Source: RGIG2945 sp045540355 (GTDB lineage: Bacteria > Bacillota > Clostridia > Oscillospirales > Acutalibacteraceae). Taken from it: 64,000 bases of DNA. A program made the position numbers and the translations under genes. Below the pieces are notes generated by a model. The model searched no databases and was not told the origin of the DNA. It saw only the letters and a program-made list of their open reading frames with translations. Positions 49,800 to 58,863 of the stretch are shown here, piece after piece. The DNA is taken from positions 19,047 through 83,046 of the forward strand of contig JAZQHB010000053.1 in the NCBI GenBank assembly GCA_045540355.1, given 5' to 3'. Positions within the stretch are counted from its first letter, which is position 1. Each line of letters starts with the position of its first letter.

Positions 49800-51494
49800 T
49801 TGGATATTACAAATATTGGTTTTGATTTAATCGAGCATTTCAGTTTAAGTTACTCAATTGCGGAAAATGTTTTTTACATTGAACCCGTTAATGCTTCTGC
49901 CGATAAGCAAAAAGAAATCAGAAAATGGATAACAAAAACTTATTTTACAAAAGAGCACTACACTCCCGAAACTGAAAAACATATCGGTAAAGATGCTTCG
50001 GATTCCGAGTTCTTAAACTTTTTGAAAGAATGTAAAACTTATGTCGAGCAACTTGAAAGCAAGAAAAAACAAGCTTTCGATGAAGCTTGTTGCGACCTTT
50101 CGACAGATTTCAGAAATGCTATATGGAATCTTTTTGAATCCGATCTTCTTTGCAGTAAAATTAAAAAAGTCGGAACAGATTTGCAAACAAAAATCTATTT
50201 CGGAAGCGGTTACACAAGCATATTGGTGTTTGAAAACGCTTCTGCTGATTTGAATGAAAATTATGATTTTATTTATTTTTCAAATGCAACTATAACAAAA
50301 GAAAACGGCAGATACACTCTCACCGCAGAATACGAAAAGGACGATGAGTTTGTACCTTTTACGATTACATTCACAAACGCAAGGTTGGATATCACAATAA
50401 CAAGCGCTTGTGAAACAACTTTTGTCCTCACACCGTGGATGCACCTTTTCTCTATAGCAAGTACAATCTTATCAAAGTATGATTTATATCCGGAAACCTT
50501 GAACGAATCTGAAAGAGAGCTTCTGCCCCTGCTTGCTGAAATTTCAAGTTTATTTTCCTACCGTAAAATTCCCGATGAAATTAAATCGGACAGTTTATCC
50601 GTTTTAAAATCGTACTTGAATGAATTTGGTTACGATAAACCTCTTGAACTTCTGGAAAAGCACGAAAAAAACACATCAGAAAAAAACAAGTATGCTTTAA
50701 AACTTTTTGCAAAACTCAATGAGAAAAAATATGAACCTCTTTGGAGAAAAATATATAATCTTATTTCCGAATCTCAAAAGGATTATCCGTCATCGGCAGA
50801 AGAATTTTGTTCTGAAAAATCGCTTTCGGATGTTCGCGGTAAAATTCAGGCTTATCTTGAGTCAAAGGGCTATTTCGGTACATATCCTGATTTTATCAAG
50901 CACGATTCAATCCGCAGTTACCGTCTTGCAGAAGCTTATAATATGAGCTATTTCGTCGGTGCAGAAAAAAATGTTGTGTATCACATACACTGTACTGAAG
51001 AATTTTCCGATGACGAATTAAACATCCAATTTTTGTGCGGTACACAGTTATTGAAGAAAGATGAAGAACCGGGTGATATATACTCATGTATGTTCAATTC
51101 AAATGGTCGTAGTTTTTCCAATACAGTACTTTATGTTTGTGACTGTGCGGATAACGGAGAATTTGAGTTTAAAAGAATAAATGACTTCCTCGATATTGCG
51201 GTGAAGAAAGCGGAGCTCCAAAATCTTACTAAAGAAGAAAGAGAACTCTTAGGTCAATCTAAATATTCTTCTTTCAACATATTTTCAACCGCTTTTTTGC
51301 TTATGGGCGGACTGTTTGCAACGCTTATGACACTCAGCTTTATGTTGATAGCTTTGCTTATCACGGCTATTTTAGTTCCCGAAGAAATACCGTCGATGTT
51401 TGCCGAAATGCCTTGGTTTTTGCTTTTTTCATTGAGTTGGATTTTATTCGGCGGTGCAATGGGCATTATTACAGCTTTAGCCGAAAGAAAATAA
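49800..51494 (+). CDS. Unknown protein with two C-terminal membrane helices (564 aa)
   Basis: No family was recognised with confidence. Residues 1 to about 500 are charged and soluble-looking, with a beta-rich middle (YDFIYFSNATITKENGRYTL) and no catalytic motif I can name. Two hydrophobic helices lie near the C-terminus (about 500-526 and 538-560), so the bulk is probably cytoplasmic. The start is TTG with AGGAG 7 nt upstream. It lies between the chimeric scar and the DHS-like gene, with 44 nt to the next ATG, so it is probably co-transcribed with the pathway genes, though its arrival may be linked to the rearrangement. Confidence 0.7.
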   Translation: MDITNIGFDLIEHFSLSYSIAENVFYIEPVNASADKQKEIRKWITKTYFTKEHYTPETEKHIGKDASDSEFLNFLKECKTYVEQLESKKKQAFDEACCDLSTDFRNAIWNLFESDLLCSKIKKVGTDLQTKIYFGSGYTSILVFENASADLNENYDFIYFSNATITKENGRYTLTAEYEKDDEFVPFTITFTNARLDITITSACETTFVLTPWMHLFSIASTILSKYDLYPETLNESERELLPLLAEISSLFSYRKIPDEIKSDSLSVLKSYLNEFGYDKPLELLEKHEKNTSEKNKYALKLFAKLNEKKYEPLWRKIYNLISESQKDYPSSAEEFCSEKSLSDVRGKIQAYLESKGYFGTYPDFIKHDSIRSYRLAEAYNMSYFVGAEKNVVYHIHCTEEFSDDELNIQFLCGTQLLKKDEEPGDIYSCMFNSNGRSFSNTVLYVCDCADNGEFEFKRINDFLDIAVKKAELQNLTKEERELLGQSKYSSFNIFSTAFLLMGGLFATLMTLSFMLIALLITAILVPEEIPSMFAEMPWFLLFSLSWILFGGAMGIITALAERK

Positions 51495-51538
51495 CAGACA
51501 CAGAACCGTTTTCTATCCGGAGATAAAGGAGTTAAATT

Positions 51539-52498
51539 ATGTTTCAGCCTCAGACAATTGATTTTTCAAAAATAAAGACATTCTCTGCACAAGACAGGCA
51601 CAATCTTGTACGGATTGACAACCTCCGCACACCCGGTGCACAAGAGGACAATCTCTTCAATAATAAGGAGTTTGATATACTTGTAAGCAAGCTCAAGGAA
51701 GCTAAAGAAAACGGCAGAACTGTCACTTGCTTCTACGGTGCTCATGTTATCAAATGCGGTCTTTCCCGTTACCTTATATGGCTTATAAAAAACGGGTATA
51801 TAACACATTTAGCTTCAAACGGTGCAGGTTCTATTCATGATTTTGAATTAGCTTATCTCGGCGGTACATCAGAGCATGTACCCACCGCAATCGAGGACGG
51901 AAGCTTCGGTATGTGGGAAGAAACGGGTGCATGGATGAACGAAGCAATAAAGCTCGGTGCCAAAAAGAATTACGGCTACGGACAAAGTCTTGCAGACTAT
52001 GTTGAAAATAATCCCGACAAATTCCCCTACCGTGATGATTGTGTTTTTTATCAGGCTTACAAAATGGGTGTACCTGTTACATATCATGTCACAATGGGTA
52101 CTGATATCATTCATCAGCATCCGACTGTTGATTTTGAAGCTTTGGGTAAAACAAGCGGTCGTGATTTCAACTACTTCTGCCACTCAATTGCAGCTCTCGG
52201 CGACAACGGTGTGCATCTTAATATCGGCTCTGCCGTCACGGGTGCGGAAGTATTTTTGAAAGCCTTATCCATCGCAAGAAATCAGGGCAATGCTTTAAAG
52301 CACATCACAACGGCGAATTTCGACATCATTCCCTTGGGCGACTATAAAACAGATGTCGGTAAAGATACTTTTGAATACTACTATCGCCCGAGAAAAAACA
52401 TAATAAACAGACCTGTTTCACTTGGCGGTACAGGACTTTATATCTGCGGTAATCACGAGCAGACAATCCCGAGTTTATATGCAAGATTAAAAGGGTGA
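51539..52498 (+). CDS. Deoxyhypusine-synthase-like Rossmann protein (319 aa)
   Basis: The stretch GAHVIKCGLSRYLIWLIKNG and LASNGAGSIHDFELAYLGGTSEH resembles the NAD-binding fold of deoxyhypusine synthase. The eukaryotic active-site region with the catalytic lysine (EAVSWGK type) is not seen; the C-terminus instead reads RPRKNIINRPVSLGG. Bacteria of this group have no eIF5A, so it is not expected to make hypusine. It sits 4 nt before a HldE-type kinase and a HAD phosphatase, suggesting a sugar- or polyamine-derived substrate. AAAGGAG precedes the ATG. Its first codons are copied in the chimera at 49606. Confidence 0.75.
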   Translation: MFQPQTIDFSKIKTFSAQDRHNLVRIDNLRTPGAQEDNLFNNKEFDILVSKLKEAKENGRTVTCFYGAHVIKCGLSRYLIWLIKNGYITHLASNGAGSIHDFELAYLGGTSEHVPTAIEDGSFGMWEETGAWMNEAIKLGAKKNYGYGQSLADYVENNPDKFPYRDDCVFYQAYKMGVPVTYHVTMGTDIIHQHPTVDFEALGKTSGRDFNYFCHSIAALGDNGVHLNIGSAVTGAEVFLKALSIARNQGNALKHITTANFDIIPLGDYKTDVGKDTFEYYYRPRKNIINRPVSLGGTGLYICGNHEQTIPSLYARLKG

Positions 52499-52502
52499 AA
52501 TT

Positions 52503-53537
52503 ATGGAAAAAGTATTTCTGACAAAAGACGAAGTAATTAAAATATCCGAAAAAATCAAGAATGTTAAGGTATGCTTAATCGGTGATATCTGCCTTGACCT
52601 TTATTGGCGTGCAGATATGAAAAAAAGCCGTCTTTCAAGAGAAACACCGCATCATCCCCTACCGATAGTTGACGAAGCATACACTCCCGGCGGTGGCGGT
52701 AATGTTATAAATAATATACATTCTCTCGGAGTCAAAAAGCTTATTCCGATTTCCGCTATCGGCTCTGATTGGCGTGGTTATCTTCTGACCGATTGGTTTA
52801 AAGAACACGGCATTTCAACCGAAAATATCATCACACGAGATGACGGAGTAACACCTTGCTACATAAAACCCTTACGAATGGGTATTTCTGATGTCGTCTA
52901 CGAAGACCCGCGACTTGATTTTGAAAATTATGAACCCTTATCCGCTGATGATGAAGAAAAAATCTTGAAAGCTTTAGATTCATACGCTAAAAAAGTTGAC
53001 ATCATAGCGGTTTCCGACCAGTTGCTCTGCGGAGTTATCACTCCTAAAGTACGAACAAAGCTTTGTGAAATCGCAAAAAACATCCCTGTTGTCGTTGACA
53101 GCAGAGACAGGATATCGGAATATAGCGATGTAATCGTAAAACCCAACGAGGTTGAAGCAGCACTTGCCGTAGGTTGTGATATATCGACAGATATATCCTT
53201 TGAGGATGCTGAAAAGATTGCGAAAGAATTGCAGAACAAAAATAAAGCTCCTGTAATTGTAACCTTAGGTGCGTTGGGAGCATTGTGGTGTGAAGACGGC
53301 AAATGTCAGATTGCACCAACTGTAAAAGCAAAGCAGCCCGTTGACTTTGTCGGTGCGGGAGATACATTTTTATCTGCTTTTTGCTGTGCTTATGCAGCTT
53401 GTAAAAACGGTATAAAAGCACTTGCTTTTGCAAATCTTGCTTCGGGTGTGACTGTAAAAAAAATCGGCACAACGGGCACCGCAACAACCGATGAGATAAT
53501 CAGAAAATGGGAGGAATATTATGAGTACAACGCTTGA
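52503..53537 (+). CDS. HldE/RfaE domain I-like PfkB sugar kinase (344 aa)
   Basis: The N-terminus VCLIGDICLDLYWRADMKKSRLSRETPHHPLP resembles the heptose-7-phosphate kinase domain of HldE (RfaE), and GGGGNVINNIHSLG is the matching sugar-binding motif. PfkB signature 2 is DFVGAGDTFLSAFC near residue 281-294 with the catalytic Asp. No nucleotidyltransferase domain follows. The organism is not expected to make LPS heptose, so another sugar phosphate is likely. It starts 4 nt after the DHS-like stop and overlaps the HAD gene by 17 nt, a tight coupling that implies a shared pathway. Confidence 0.85.
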   Translation: MEKVFLTKDEVIKISEKIKNVKVCLIGDICLDLYWRADMKKSRLSRETPHHPLPIVDEAYTPGGGGNVINNIHSLGVKKLIPISAIGSDWRGYLLTDWFKEHGISTENIITRDDGVTPCYIKPLRMGISDVVYEDPRLDFENYEPLSADDEEKILKALDSYAKKVDIIAVSDQLLCGVITPKVRTKLCEIAKNIPVVVDSRDRISEYSDVIVKPNEVEAALAVGCDISTDISFEDAEKIAKELQNKNKAPVIVTLGALGALWCEDGKCQIAPTVKAKQPVDFVGAGDTFLSAFCCAYAACKNGIKALAFANLASGVTVKKIGTTGTATTDEIIRKWEEYYEYNA

Positions 53538-54330
53538 AATATTAAACCCCGAACACAGACCTCATGGCAAAATCCGTACTGTTATCTTTGACTTTGACGG
53601 TACTTTTTCAACACTTCGTTGCGGTTGGGAAAAAGTTATGAGAAAGCTCATGCTTGAATTGATTTCAGACGGAAATGAGTATGATACAGAGCTTGAGGAA
53701 AAAGTTGACACTTACATTGATTCCTCGACAGGAATACAGACAGTCTATCAGATGGAATGGCTGAAAAACGAGGTTGAAAAAGCAGGTTTCGGCAAGCCCG
53801 AACGAGATGTCTGGTGGTACAAAGACGAGTATAACCGTCGTTTAATGGACGAGGTAAACAACAGAATAGCTCGTCTTGAAAGCGGTGAAGAGAAACCGCA
53901 GCAATACCTTATTGCAGGTGCGGTTGAGTTTTTAAAACTCTTGAAAGAAATGGGTATAAACGCTTATCTTGCAAGCGGTACAGACCACAAAGATGTTGTT
54001 CATGAAGCAACGATCCTGGGTGTTGCCGATATGTTTACAGAGATAAAAGGTGCACCGGAGCGTGAAGCCGCTTGCTCAAAAGAAGCAGTTTTGAAAAAAC
54101 TTATTGAAGAAAACGGCGAATCAGGCGATAATCTCCTTGTAATCGGTGACGGCAAGGTGGAAATCGCTTTGGGTGTTGCAAGCGGTACCTTTACATTAGG
54201 TGTTGCAACCGACGAAGAAAAAAGATGCGTATTAAATCCCGTAAAAAGAGCTCGTCTGAAAAAAGCAGGTGCAGATGCTATTATCGGTGATTTTGAAAAT
54301 ATTGATGAATTATTGAGTTGGATTAAATAA
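53521..54330 (+). CDS. HAD-superfamily phosphatase (269 aa)
   Basis: Motif I is IFDFDGTF (near residue 22-29, two Asp), motif II is LASGTD (near 154), and motif IV is VIGDGKVEIALG. A helical cap (about 40-140) lies between motifs I and II. These enzymes dephosphorylate sugars and related metabolites. Motif IV lacks the second Asp usual in phosphoglycolate-type HADs (GDGKVE in place of GDxxxD), so the metal site may use Glu. It overlaps the kinase gene by 17 nt, and the FAD gene follows by 16 nt. Confidence 0.85.
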   Translation: MSTTLEILNPEHRPHGKIRTVIFDFDGTFSTLRCGWEKVMRKLMLELISDGNEYDTELEEKVDTYIDSSTGIQTVYQMEWLKNEVEKAGFGKPERDVWWYKDEYNRRLMDEVNNRIARLESGEEKPQQYLIAGAVEFLKLLKEMGINAYLASGTDHKDVVHEATILGVADMFTEIKGAPEREAACSKEAVLKKLIEENGESGDNLLVIGDGKVEIALGVASGTFTLGVATDEEKRCVLNPVKRARLKKAGADAIIGDFENIDELLSWIK

Positions 54331-54346
54331 GATAAAAGGAATCATT

Positions 54347-55615
54347 ATGAACATAAATTGTAAATACAATCGTGAAATAAATACAGATGTCACAGTTATC
54401 GGCGGAGGTACTGCCGGTGTTTTTGCCGCAATATCCGCCGCAAGAAGCGGTGCAAGAACTGTCCTTGTTGAAAAAAACAGTATTCTCGGAGGTACAATGA
54501 CCGTTGCTAATGTAAATTACCCGGGATTATTTTTCGCATGGGGTAATCAAATTATTGACGGTCCTTGTTGGGAAGCGATACAACGAACTGCCGAGCTCGG
54601 TGGTGCTGTAATACCTGAAATAACTTATAAACCGGAAAAGCATTGGTATGAACAAATCCGCTTAAACACTTTTATTTTCACAACAGTTCTCTTTCAGATG
54701 TGCGAAGAAGCAGGAGTTAAGGTAATGTGTAACACCATGCTCTCGGATGCCGTCGAGAATAAAGATTATGTCAAGCTTGTGTTGACTGAAAAAACAGGCT
54801 TGTTTGTTGTAAACTCCAAAGTTGCGGTTGATGCAACCGGTGATGCTAATCTCATTCAGATTCTCGGTCTTCCCGTAGAAAAAAGCAATATGCTTCAACC
54901 CGCAACATTGCAAAATCACATTTCGGGATATTCCGATAATTACGATGTGAATGAAATAAAAGAACAACTGAAAACATCAGACCTTCCCCCTCACATCGGC
55001 ATCACTCAGATTATCAGCTTTTTGGATACGCATACAATATCCGCACATTGCTCTTGTGTAAATGCGGATACATCTGCAGGAAAAACAGAGCTTGAAAGAA
55101 ACGCACGAGCTGACATTTTAAAGATTTACAAATTTCTCAGGACAATCAGAGGTCTTGAAAAGTTGGAAATTGATTTTGCAGCAGAAGAAACAGGCGTAAG
55201 AGAAACCAACAGAATCATCGGTGAAACTATGATTTCAGCAGAAGATTACATCAACGGCAAGTTTTATGATGATTCGGTTTGCTATGCTTTTTATCCGATT
55301 GATTTGCATGTTATGGACGGTATCCGAAAAACCTACCACGCTGAAAATCTTGTTTCAAAAATCCCCTACTCTGCCTTAATTCCCAAAGGCACAAAAAGAA
55401 TCCTTTGTGCAGGAAGATGTATTTCTTCCGATACTTACGCAAACAGTGCCATTCGTGTTGAAGCAACTTGTATGGCTACGGGTCAGGTTGTCGGCTGTGC
55501 CGGAGCATTGACTGCTAAAAACACTTTTGATGTACGCAACATCAACTTCACAGAGCTTTGCGAGGCACTTAAAAACATAGGTGCAATTATCCCTACAAAA
55601 CAATCGACTTGTTAA
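54347..55615 (+). CDS. FAD-dependent oxidoreductase (422 aa)
   Basis: The FAD loop VIGGGTAGVFAAISAARSG with VLVEKNSILGG (near residue 17-45) and the C-terminal FAD-contact motif LCAGRCISSDTYANSAIRVEATCMATGQ place it in the FAD_oxidored family found in sugar-use loci of Clostridia and Bacteroidetes. Substrate is unknown. No signal peptide, so cytoplasmic. It is the last gene of the run beginning at 45478; the next gene has its own promoter. With the DHS-like, kinase and HAD genes it may complete an oxidative sugar pathway; inferred. Confidence 0.88.
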   Translation: MNINCKYNREINTDVTVIGGGTAGVFAAISAARSGARTVLVEKNSILGGTMTVANVNYPGLFFAWGNQIIDGPCWEAIQRTAELGGAVIPEITYKPEKHWYEQIRLNTFIFTTVLFQMCEEAGVKVMCNTMLSDAVENKDYVKLVLTEKTGLFVVNSKVAVDATGDANLIQILGLPVEKSNMLQPATLQNHISGYSDNYDVNEIKEQLKTSDLPPHIGITQIISFLDTHTISAHCSCVNADTSAGKTELERNARADILKIYKFLRTIRGLEKLEIDFAAEETGVRETNRIIGETMISAEDYINGKFYDDSVCYAFYPIDLHVMDGIRKTYHAENLVSKIPYSALIPKGTKRILCAGRCISSDTYANSAIRVEATCMATGQVVGCAGALTAKNTFDVRNINFTELCEALKNIGAIIPTKQSTC

Positions 55616-55637
55616 GGACTCACAGTAAATCCTAACA

Positions 55638-55666
55638 TTTACTTTTAACCTGAAATATGATAAAAT
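55638..55666 (+). promoter_or_regulatory. Promoter of the 55692 gene
   Basis: TTTACT (55638-55643), 17 nt, TAAAAT (55661-55666), about 25 nt before the ATG. Confidence 0.6.
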
Positions 55667-55691
55667 AATAATAGGATTGGAGGAATGTAAA

Positions 55692-56555
55692 ATGAAACCT
55701 TTTTTAGCAATTGATTTGACTGAAGATAAGAAAAATGATAAATTAAACGGAGAAGAATTTTTGGCTCTGCGTACATCGGCGGCTATGGCTCAAGTCCTTG
55801 AAAGCTCTACTGAACAAGCGGAAGAAACGATTGAAGAATCCAAGCTTCCTCTTGTGGTACGAATCGTCCATTGGATCTGCGGAGCGTATGTTTTACTATT
55901 TGCATTTTCAATATTAAAAGCCATAATAAGAGAAGATGGTGTTTCACTTGGGGAAGCATATCAGAATGTGCCTTGGATGTTCTGGACTGCGGGCGTTTGT
56001 TTGTTGGTTTGGGTCATACTCAAGTTTATGAGTAAAAAGAAAGAAAAAAATGTCTTTGAAGATGAAGGAAACACGCAGGTATTTTCTAAGTTAGAAGGCA
56101 TTTGTGATACAATTTTCACGGAATTATCTGTCCCTGCAGACTCAAAAAAGGTTGACTTGCTTTCATTCTTTTACAAGGAAAACAATGGGGAAATTAAGGT
56201 AAAAGAAAAGCCCATGCAAATGCACTCACATTTTAACCCCGTATTTCATATTTTTTCAGATTCGGAAAATTTATATCTTGCAAATTTGGAAGGTAAATAT
56301 GCCATTCCTTTATCATCACTTCAAGCTATCCGTACTGTAAAAAAACGCATCCGTCTCCAGGAATGGAATAAGGACGAGCCGTTTAACAGCGGCATTTACA
56401 AGCAATACAAGCTGACAAATGATGATTACGGTTGTATTCATTGTAAGATTTATCACATATTGGAGTTTAACTTCAACGGCGATACTTGGGGTATCTACTT
56501 CCCATGCTATGAATTGCCTGTTTTTGAAGAAATATCAGGCTTAAAAGCAGATTAG
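55692..56555 (+). CDS. Unknown two-helix membrane protein (287 aa)
   Basis: Not recognised. An acidic N-terminal region (1-45) is followed by two hydrophobic helices (about 50-72 and 90-110), a basic stretch (SKKKEKN) and a cytoplasmic-looking C-terminal domain (about 120-287) containing FSKLEGICDTIFTELSVP and YAIPLSSLQAI. The start at 55692 has GGAGGA 7 nt upstream; a TTG further up overlaps that site. It has its own promoter and terminator, so it stands alone between the pathway genes and GH43. No enzyme motif seen. Confidence 0.75.
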   Translation: MKPFLAIDLTEDKKNDKLNGEEFLALRTSAAMAQVLESSTEQAEETIEESKLPLVVRIVHWICGAYVLLFAFSILKAIIREDGVSLGEAYQNVPWMFWTAGVCLLVWVILKFMSKKKEKNVFEDEGNTQVFSKLEGICDTIFTELSVPADSKKVDLLSFFYKENNGEIKVKEKPMQMHSHFNPVFHIFSDSENLYLANLEGKYAIPLSSLQAIRTVKKRIRLQEWNKDEPFNSGIYKQYKLTNDDYGCIHCKIYHILEFNFNGDTWGIYFPCYELPVFEEISGLKAD

Positions 56556-56568
56556 CTATAACAGATTT

Positions 56569-56595
56569 AACGGCTTGCAAATTGCAAGCCGTTTT
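56569..56595 (+). terminator. Terminator after the 55692 gene
   Basis: A perfect 10-bp GC-rich stem with a short AT loop, followed by TTTT. Confidence 0.85.
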
Positions 56596-56602
56596 CATAT
56601 CA

Positions 56603-56725
56603 TCTGTATTATATAATAAATGAATTCATATACAACTGCGGCTGTACCGCAGACTATGACAGGCCTTGCAATTTTGAACATATTGCTCCGTGCCTAAAAT
56701 TCTGCCATCTGCTTGTCTTCAAGTG
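56603..56725 (-). pseudogene. Decayed 3' fragment of spoVAC
   Basis: This stretch aligns with the end of spoVAC at 58352-58476, including near-identical runs around TTGAACATAT and CTAAAATTCTGCC. Read on the minus strand it gives KIARPVIVCGTAAVVYEFIYYIIQ, closely like the real C-terminus. A short deletion in the GGCAC...ATGTTC region shifts the frame. Only the last 40 or so codons remain. It shows that a second spoVAC copy once lay between the 55692 gene and GH43. Confidence 0.8.
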
Positions 56726-56748
56726 GGACACAGTTATTTTACTAAATG

Positions 56749-56777
56749 TTGATATTTAGCCTGAGGTGTAGTATAAT
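56749..56777 (+). promoter_or_regulatory. Promoter of the GH43 gene
   Basis: TTGATA (56749-56754), 17 nt, TATAAT (56772-56777), about 58 nt before the ATG. Confidence 0.75.
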
Positions 56778-56835
56778 TTTACATTATAGCGAAACGGGAA
56801 GTTATCGTATATATCAATTTTAGGGAGTGCTCACA

Positions 56836-58086
56836 ATGAAGTATTCTATAAACCCTATATTAAATGCAGATGTCTTTGTGCCTGATGTAGAGGCTCATGT
56901 TTGGGAAGACGGACGGATTTACCTTTACGGTTCATTTGATATAGCAGGAAAAATGCAATATTGCAGTAACGAATATCATGTATATTCTTCTGACAATATG
57001 ATTGATTGGGTCGACCATGGTGTTTCTTTTTCCCTTAATGATGTTGAGTGGGCAAAGGAAAGCAGCGCACTTTATGCTCCCGACTGTGCCTATCGTGACG
57101 GAAAGTATTATCTTTACTATTGTGTTCCCGACGGTCGTTGTGGCGTAGCTGTCTCCGACTGTCCGTACGGTCCTTTCAAAGATGTCGGACCGATTGCACA
57201 TGTGACGATGATAGACCCCGCCGTACTAATGGATGATGATGGTCAGGCATATCTCTATTGGGGGCAGTTTGATGGTGTACGTGTCGCCAAATTAAAGGAA
57301 AATATGGTTGAGATTGACCCGGAAACCATTACCCGGCCGCTTAGTGTTGCCGAGCACGGGTTCCACGAAGGCAGCTCGGTTAAAAAGATAAACGGCAAAT
57401 ACTACTTTGTTTATACAGACACCCATCGTCACGGTAACATGGCTACATCTATGGGCTATGCCGTTTCGGACAATCCTATGGGCGGTTTTATTTATCAAGG
57501 GGTTATCGTTGACAACTTTGGTTGTGACCCACATACATGGAATAATCACGGCTCTATTGAGTGTTTAAATGGGCAATGGTATGTTTTTTACCACCGTTCC
57601 ACGCACGGTTCTAAGTTCTCTCGCCATGTTTGTATTGAACCAATTATCTTTGACGAAAACGGAAAGATAAATGAAGTAAAGATGACCACCTCCGGCAAAG
57701 AAAGCTCTCTCCCCGCAAGCGATGTGATGCCGGCATTTCGTGCCTGTGAAATGAGCGGCAACGCACGCATTGAAGGCGACAAAAATTCACCTCATGGATT
57801 TGCCATCAGTCAGATAAAACCAAATGACACGGTTACATTCCGTTATCTTCATTTTGACGAAGAAAACACCCTTTCCGTCACACTGCAATCCAACCAAAAA
57901 GTCAGAGTGGAGCTGTATGTGGACGGTTCGTATTATGCTTGCTTGAATACAACCGCCCAAGCAAAATACGCCACTAACGACACCGAGATAACACCTATTG
58001 TCGGCAAGCATACGATAGTATTCAAGTTTTTTGGTGATTTTTCAGAAGCAAAGTTCTCGGAATTTGTATTCAACAAAATACAATAG
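56836..58086 (+). CDS. GH43-family glycoside hydrolase, arabinofuranosidase/xylosidase type (416 aa)
   Basis: Five-bladed beta-propeller of GH43: DVFVPDVEAHVWEDGRIYLYGS (catalytic base Asp near the N-terminus), MIDPAVLMDDDGQAYLYWG (pKa-tuning Asp) and GFHEGSSVKKINGKYYFVY (general acid Glu). The last 120 residues form a beta-sandwich like CBM6/CBM35 modules. No signal peptide, so it acts on imported oligosaccharides, releasing arabinose or xylose. AGGGAG is 8 nt before the ATG at 56836. It probably works with the GH127 enzyme; the exact bond is not readable. Confidence 0.92.
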   Translation: MKYSINPILNADVFVPDVEAHVWEDGRIYLYGSFDIAGKMQYCSNEYHVYSSDNMIDWVDHGVSFSLNDVEWAKESSALYAPDCAYRDGKYYLYYCVPDGRCGVAVSDCPYGPFKDVGPIAHVTMIDPAVLMDDDGQAYLYWGQFDGVRVAKLKENMVEIDPETITRPLSVAEHGFHEGSSVKKINGKYYFVYTDTHRHGNMATSMGYAVSDNPMGGFIYQGVIVDNFGCDPHTWNNHGSIECLNGQWYVFYHRSTHGSKFSRHVCIEPIIFDENGKINEVKMTTSGKESSLPASDVMPAFRACEMSGNARIEGDKNSPHGFAISQIKPNDTVTFRYLHFDEENTLSVTLQSNQKVRVELYVDGSYYACLNTTAQAKYATNDTEITPIVGKHTIVFKFFGDFSEAKFSEFVFNKIQ

Positions 58087-58111
58087 CTCATTTTTAGGGG
58101 TTAAAAAAAAG

Positions 58112-58336
58112 ATGAAGAACGGACAAACCGAGCAAAATCAAGGCGTAAGGCTTGATTTTGTTTACCCGAAGGCGTACAAAGGTACGGCGAGAGGCGAGGT
58201 TTGTTCGTAGCATAAAACACAAAATTTTTAATATTTTCCGTTTTTTAGATTGTTTCAAGGGGGCTTACAAGCATCAGACTTGTAAACCCCCTTGATTTAT
58301 CTTGTTTTATGCGGTCTTCGCTTTTTTTACATCCCC
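58112..58336. repeat. Composite intergenic repeat; left copy of 137-bp inverted repeat
   Basis: Positions 58200-58336 match the complement of 63864-64000 at 136 of 137 positions. Inside is a long stem-loop (58256-58294). Before it, 58133-58160 forms a perfect 10-bp hairpin, and the rest up to 58112 is non-coding. It lies between the converging GH43 and spoVAC genes and may stop transcription from GH43. The high identity of the two copies points to recent copying or gene conversion. Confidence 0.85.
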
Positions 58337-58343
58337 GAGTTTT

Positions 58344-58784
58344 TTATATTCTCTGTATTATCCAATAAATCAGTCCATAAACTACCGATGCTGCCACTCC
58401 ATACACAATCACCGGCCCCGCAATTTTGAACATATTTGCACCTGTGCCTAAAATTCTGCCCTCTGTCTGAAATTCAAGTGCCGGTGATACAACCGCATTC
58501 GCAAATCCTGTTATTGGCACTATTGTACCTGCACCGGCGTATTTTGCGATATTATCAAAGATACCTAATCCCGTCAGTATTGCGGTTATGATAATAAGAG
58601 TTGACGGCACTAACGCTCTTGCTTCTTCGGCGGTAAATATCATTGAATAGATTTGCGATAACAACTCACCTATCGTACAAATCAGACCGCCAAATAAAAA
58701 TGCGTTTATTGAATTTTTAAGCTTCGGTGACGGCGGTGATGCCTTTTTCACCATATCGGAATATTCTTGTTTTGAAATTTTCAT
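58344..58784 (-). CDS. spoVAC: Stage V sporulation protein AC (146 aa)
   Basis: Multi-helix membrane protein of the SpoVA dipicolinate channel. Motifs: SPKLKNSINAFLFGGLICTIGELL, LTGLGIFDNIAKYAGAGTIVPITGFANAVVSPALEF, and the SpoVAC-specific MFKIAGPVIVYGV near the end, which distinguishes it from SpoVAE. GGAAGTG precedes the ATG. It is separated from spoVAD by 15 kb, and a decayed second copy lies at 56603-56725. A terminator (58822-58857) cuts it off from the upstream surface-protein gene, so it needs its own, presumably forespore, promoter. Confidence 0.94.
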   Translation of the reverse strand: MKISKQEYSDMVKKASPPSPKLKNSINAFLFGGLICTIGELLSQIYSMIFTAEEARALVPSTLIIITAILTGLGIFDNIAKYAGAGTIVPITGFANAVVSPALEFQTEGRILGTGANMFKIAGPVIVYGVAASVVYGLIYWIIQRI

Positions 58785-58821
58785 GCAAACACTTCCTTTT
58801 TGTTATTGTCTGCATGAAGGC

Positions 58822-58857
58822 AAAAAAATATACACCCGGCGATATGCCGAGTGTATA
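58822..58857 (-). terminator. Terminator after the FIVAR/InlB surface protein gene
   Basis: An 11-bp stem with one wobble pair (58829-58857) and seven T residues on the minus strand. Confidence 0.85.
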
Positions 58858-58863
58858 TAATTA

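Noticed and set aside
51539..52498. True deoxyhypusine synthase
   Set aside because: The catalytic lysine motif is not visible and bacteria of this type have no eIF5A substrate.
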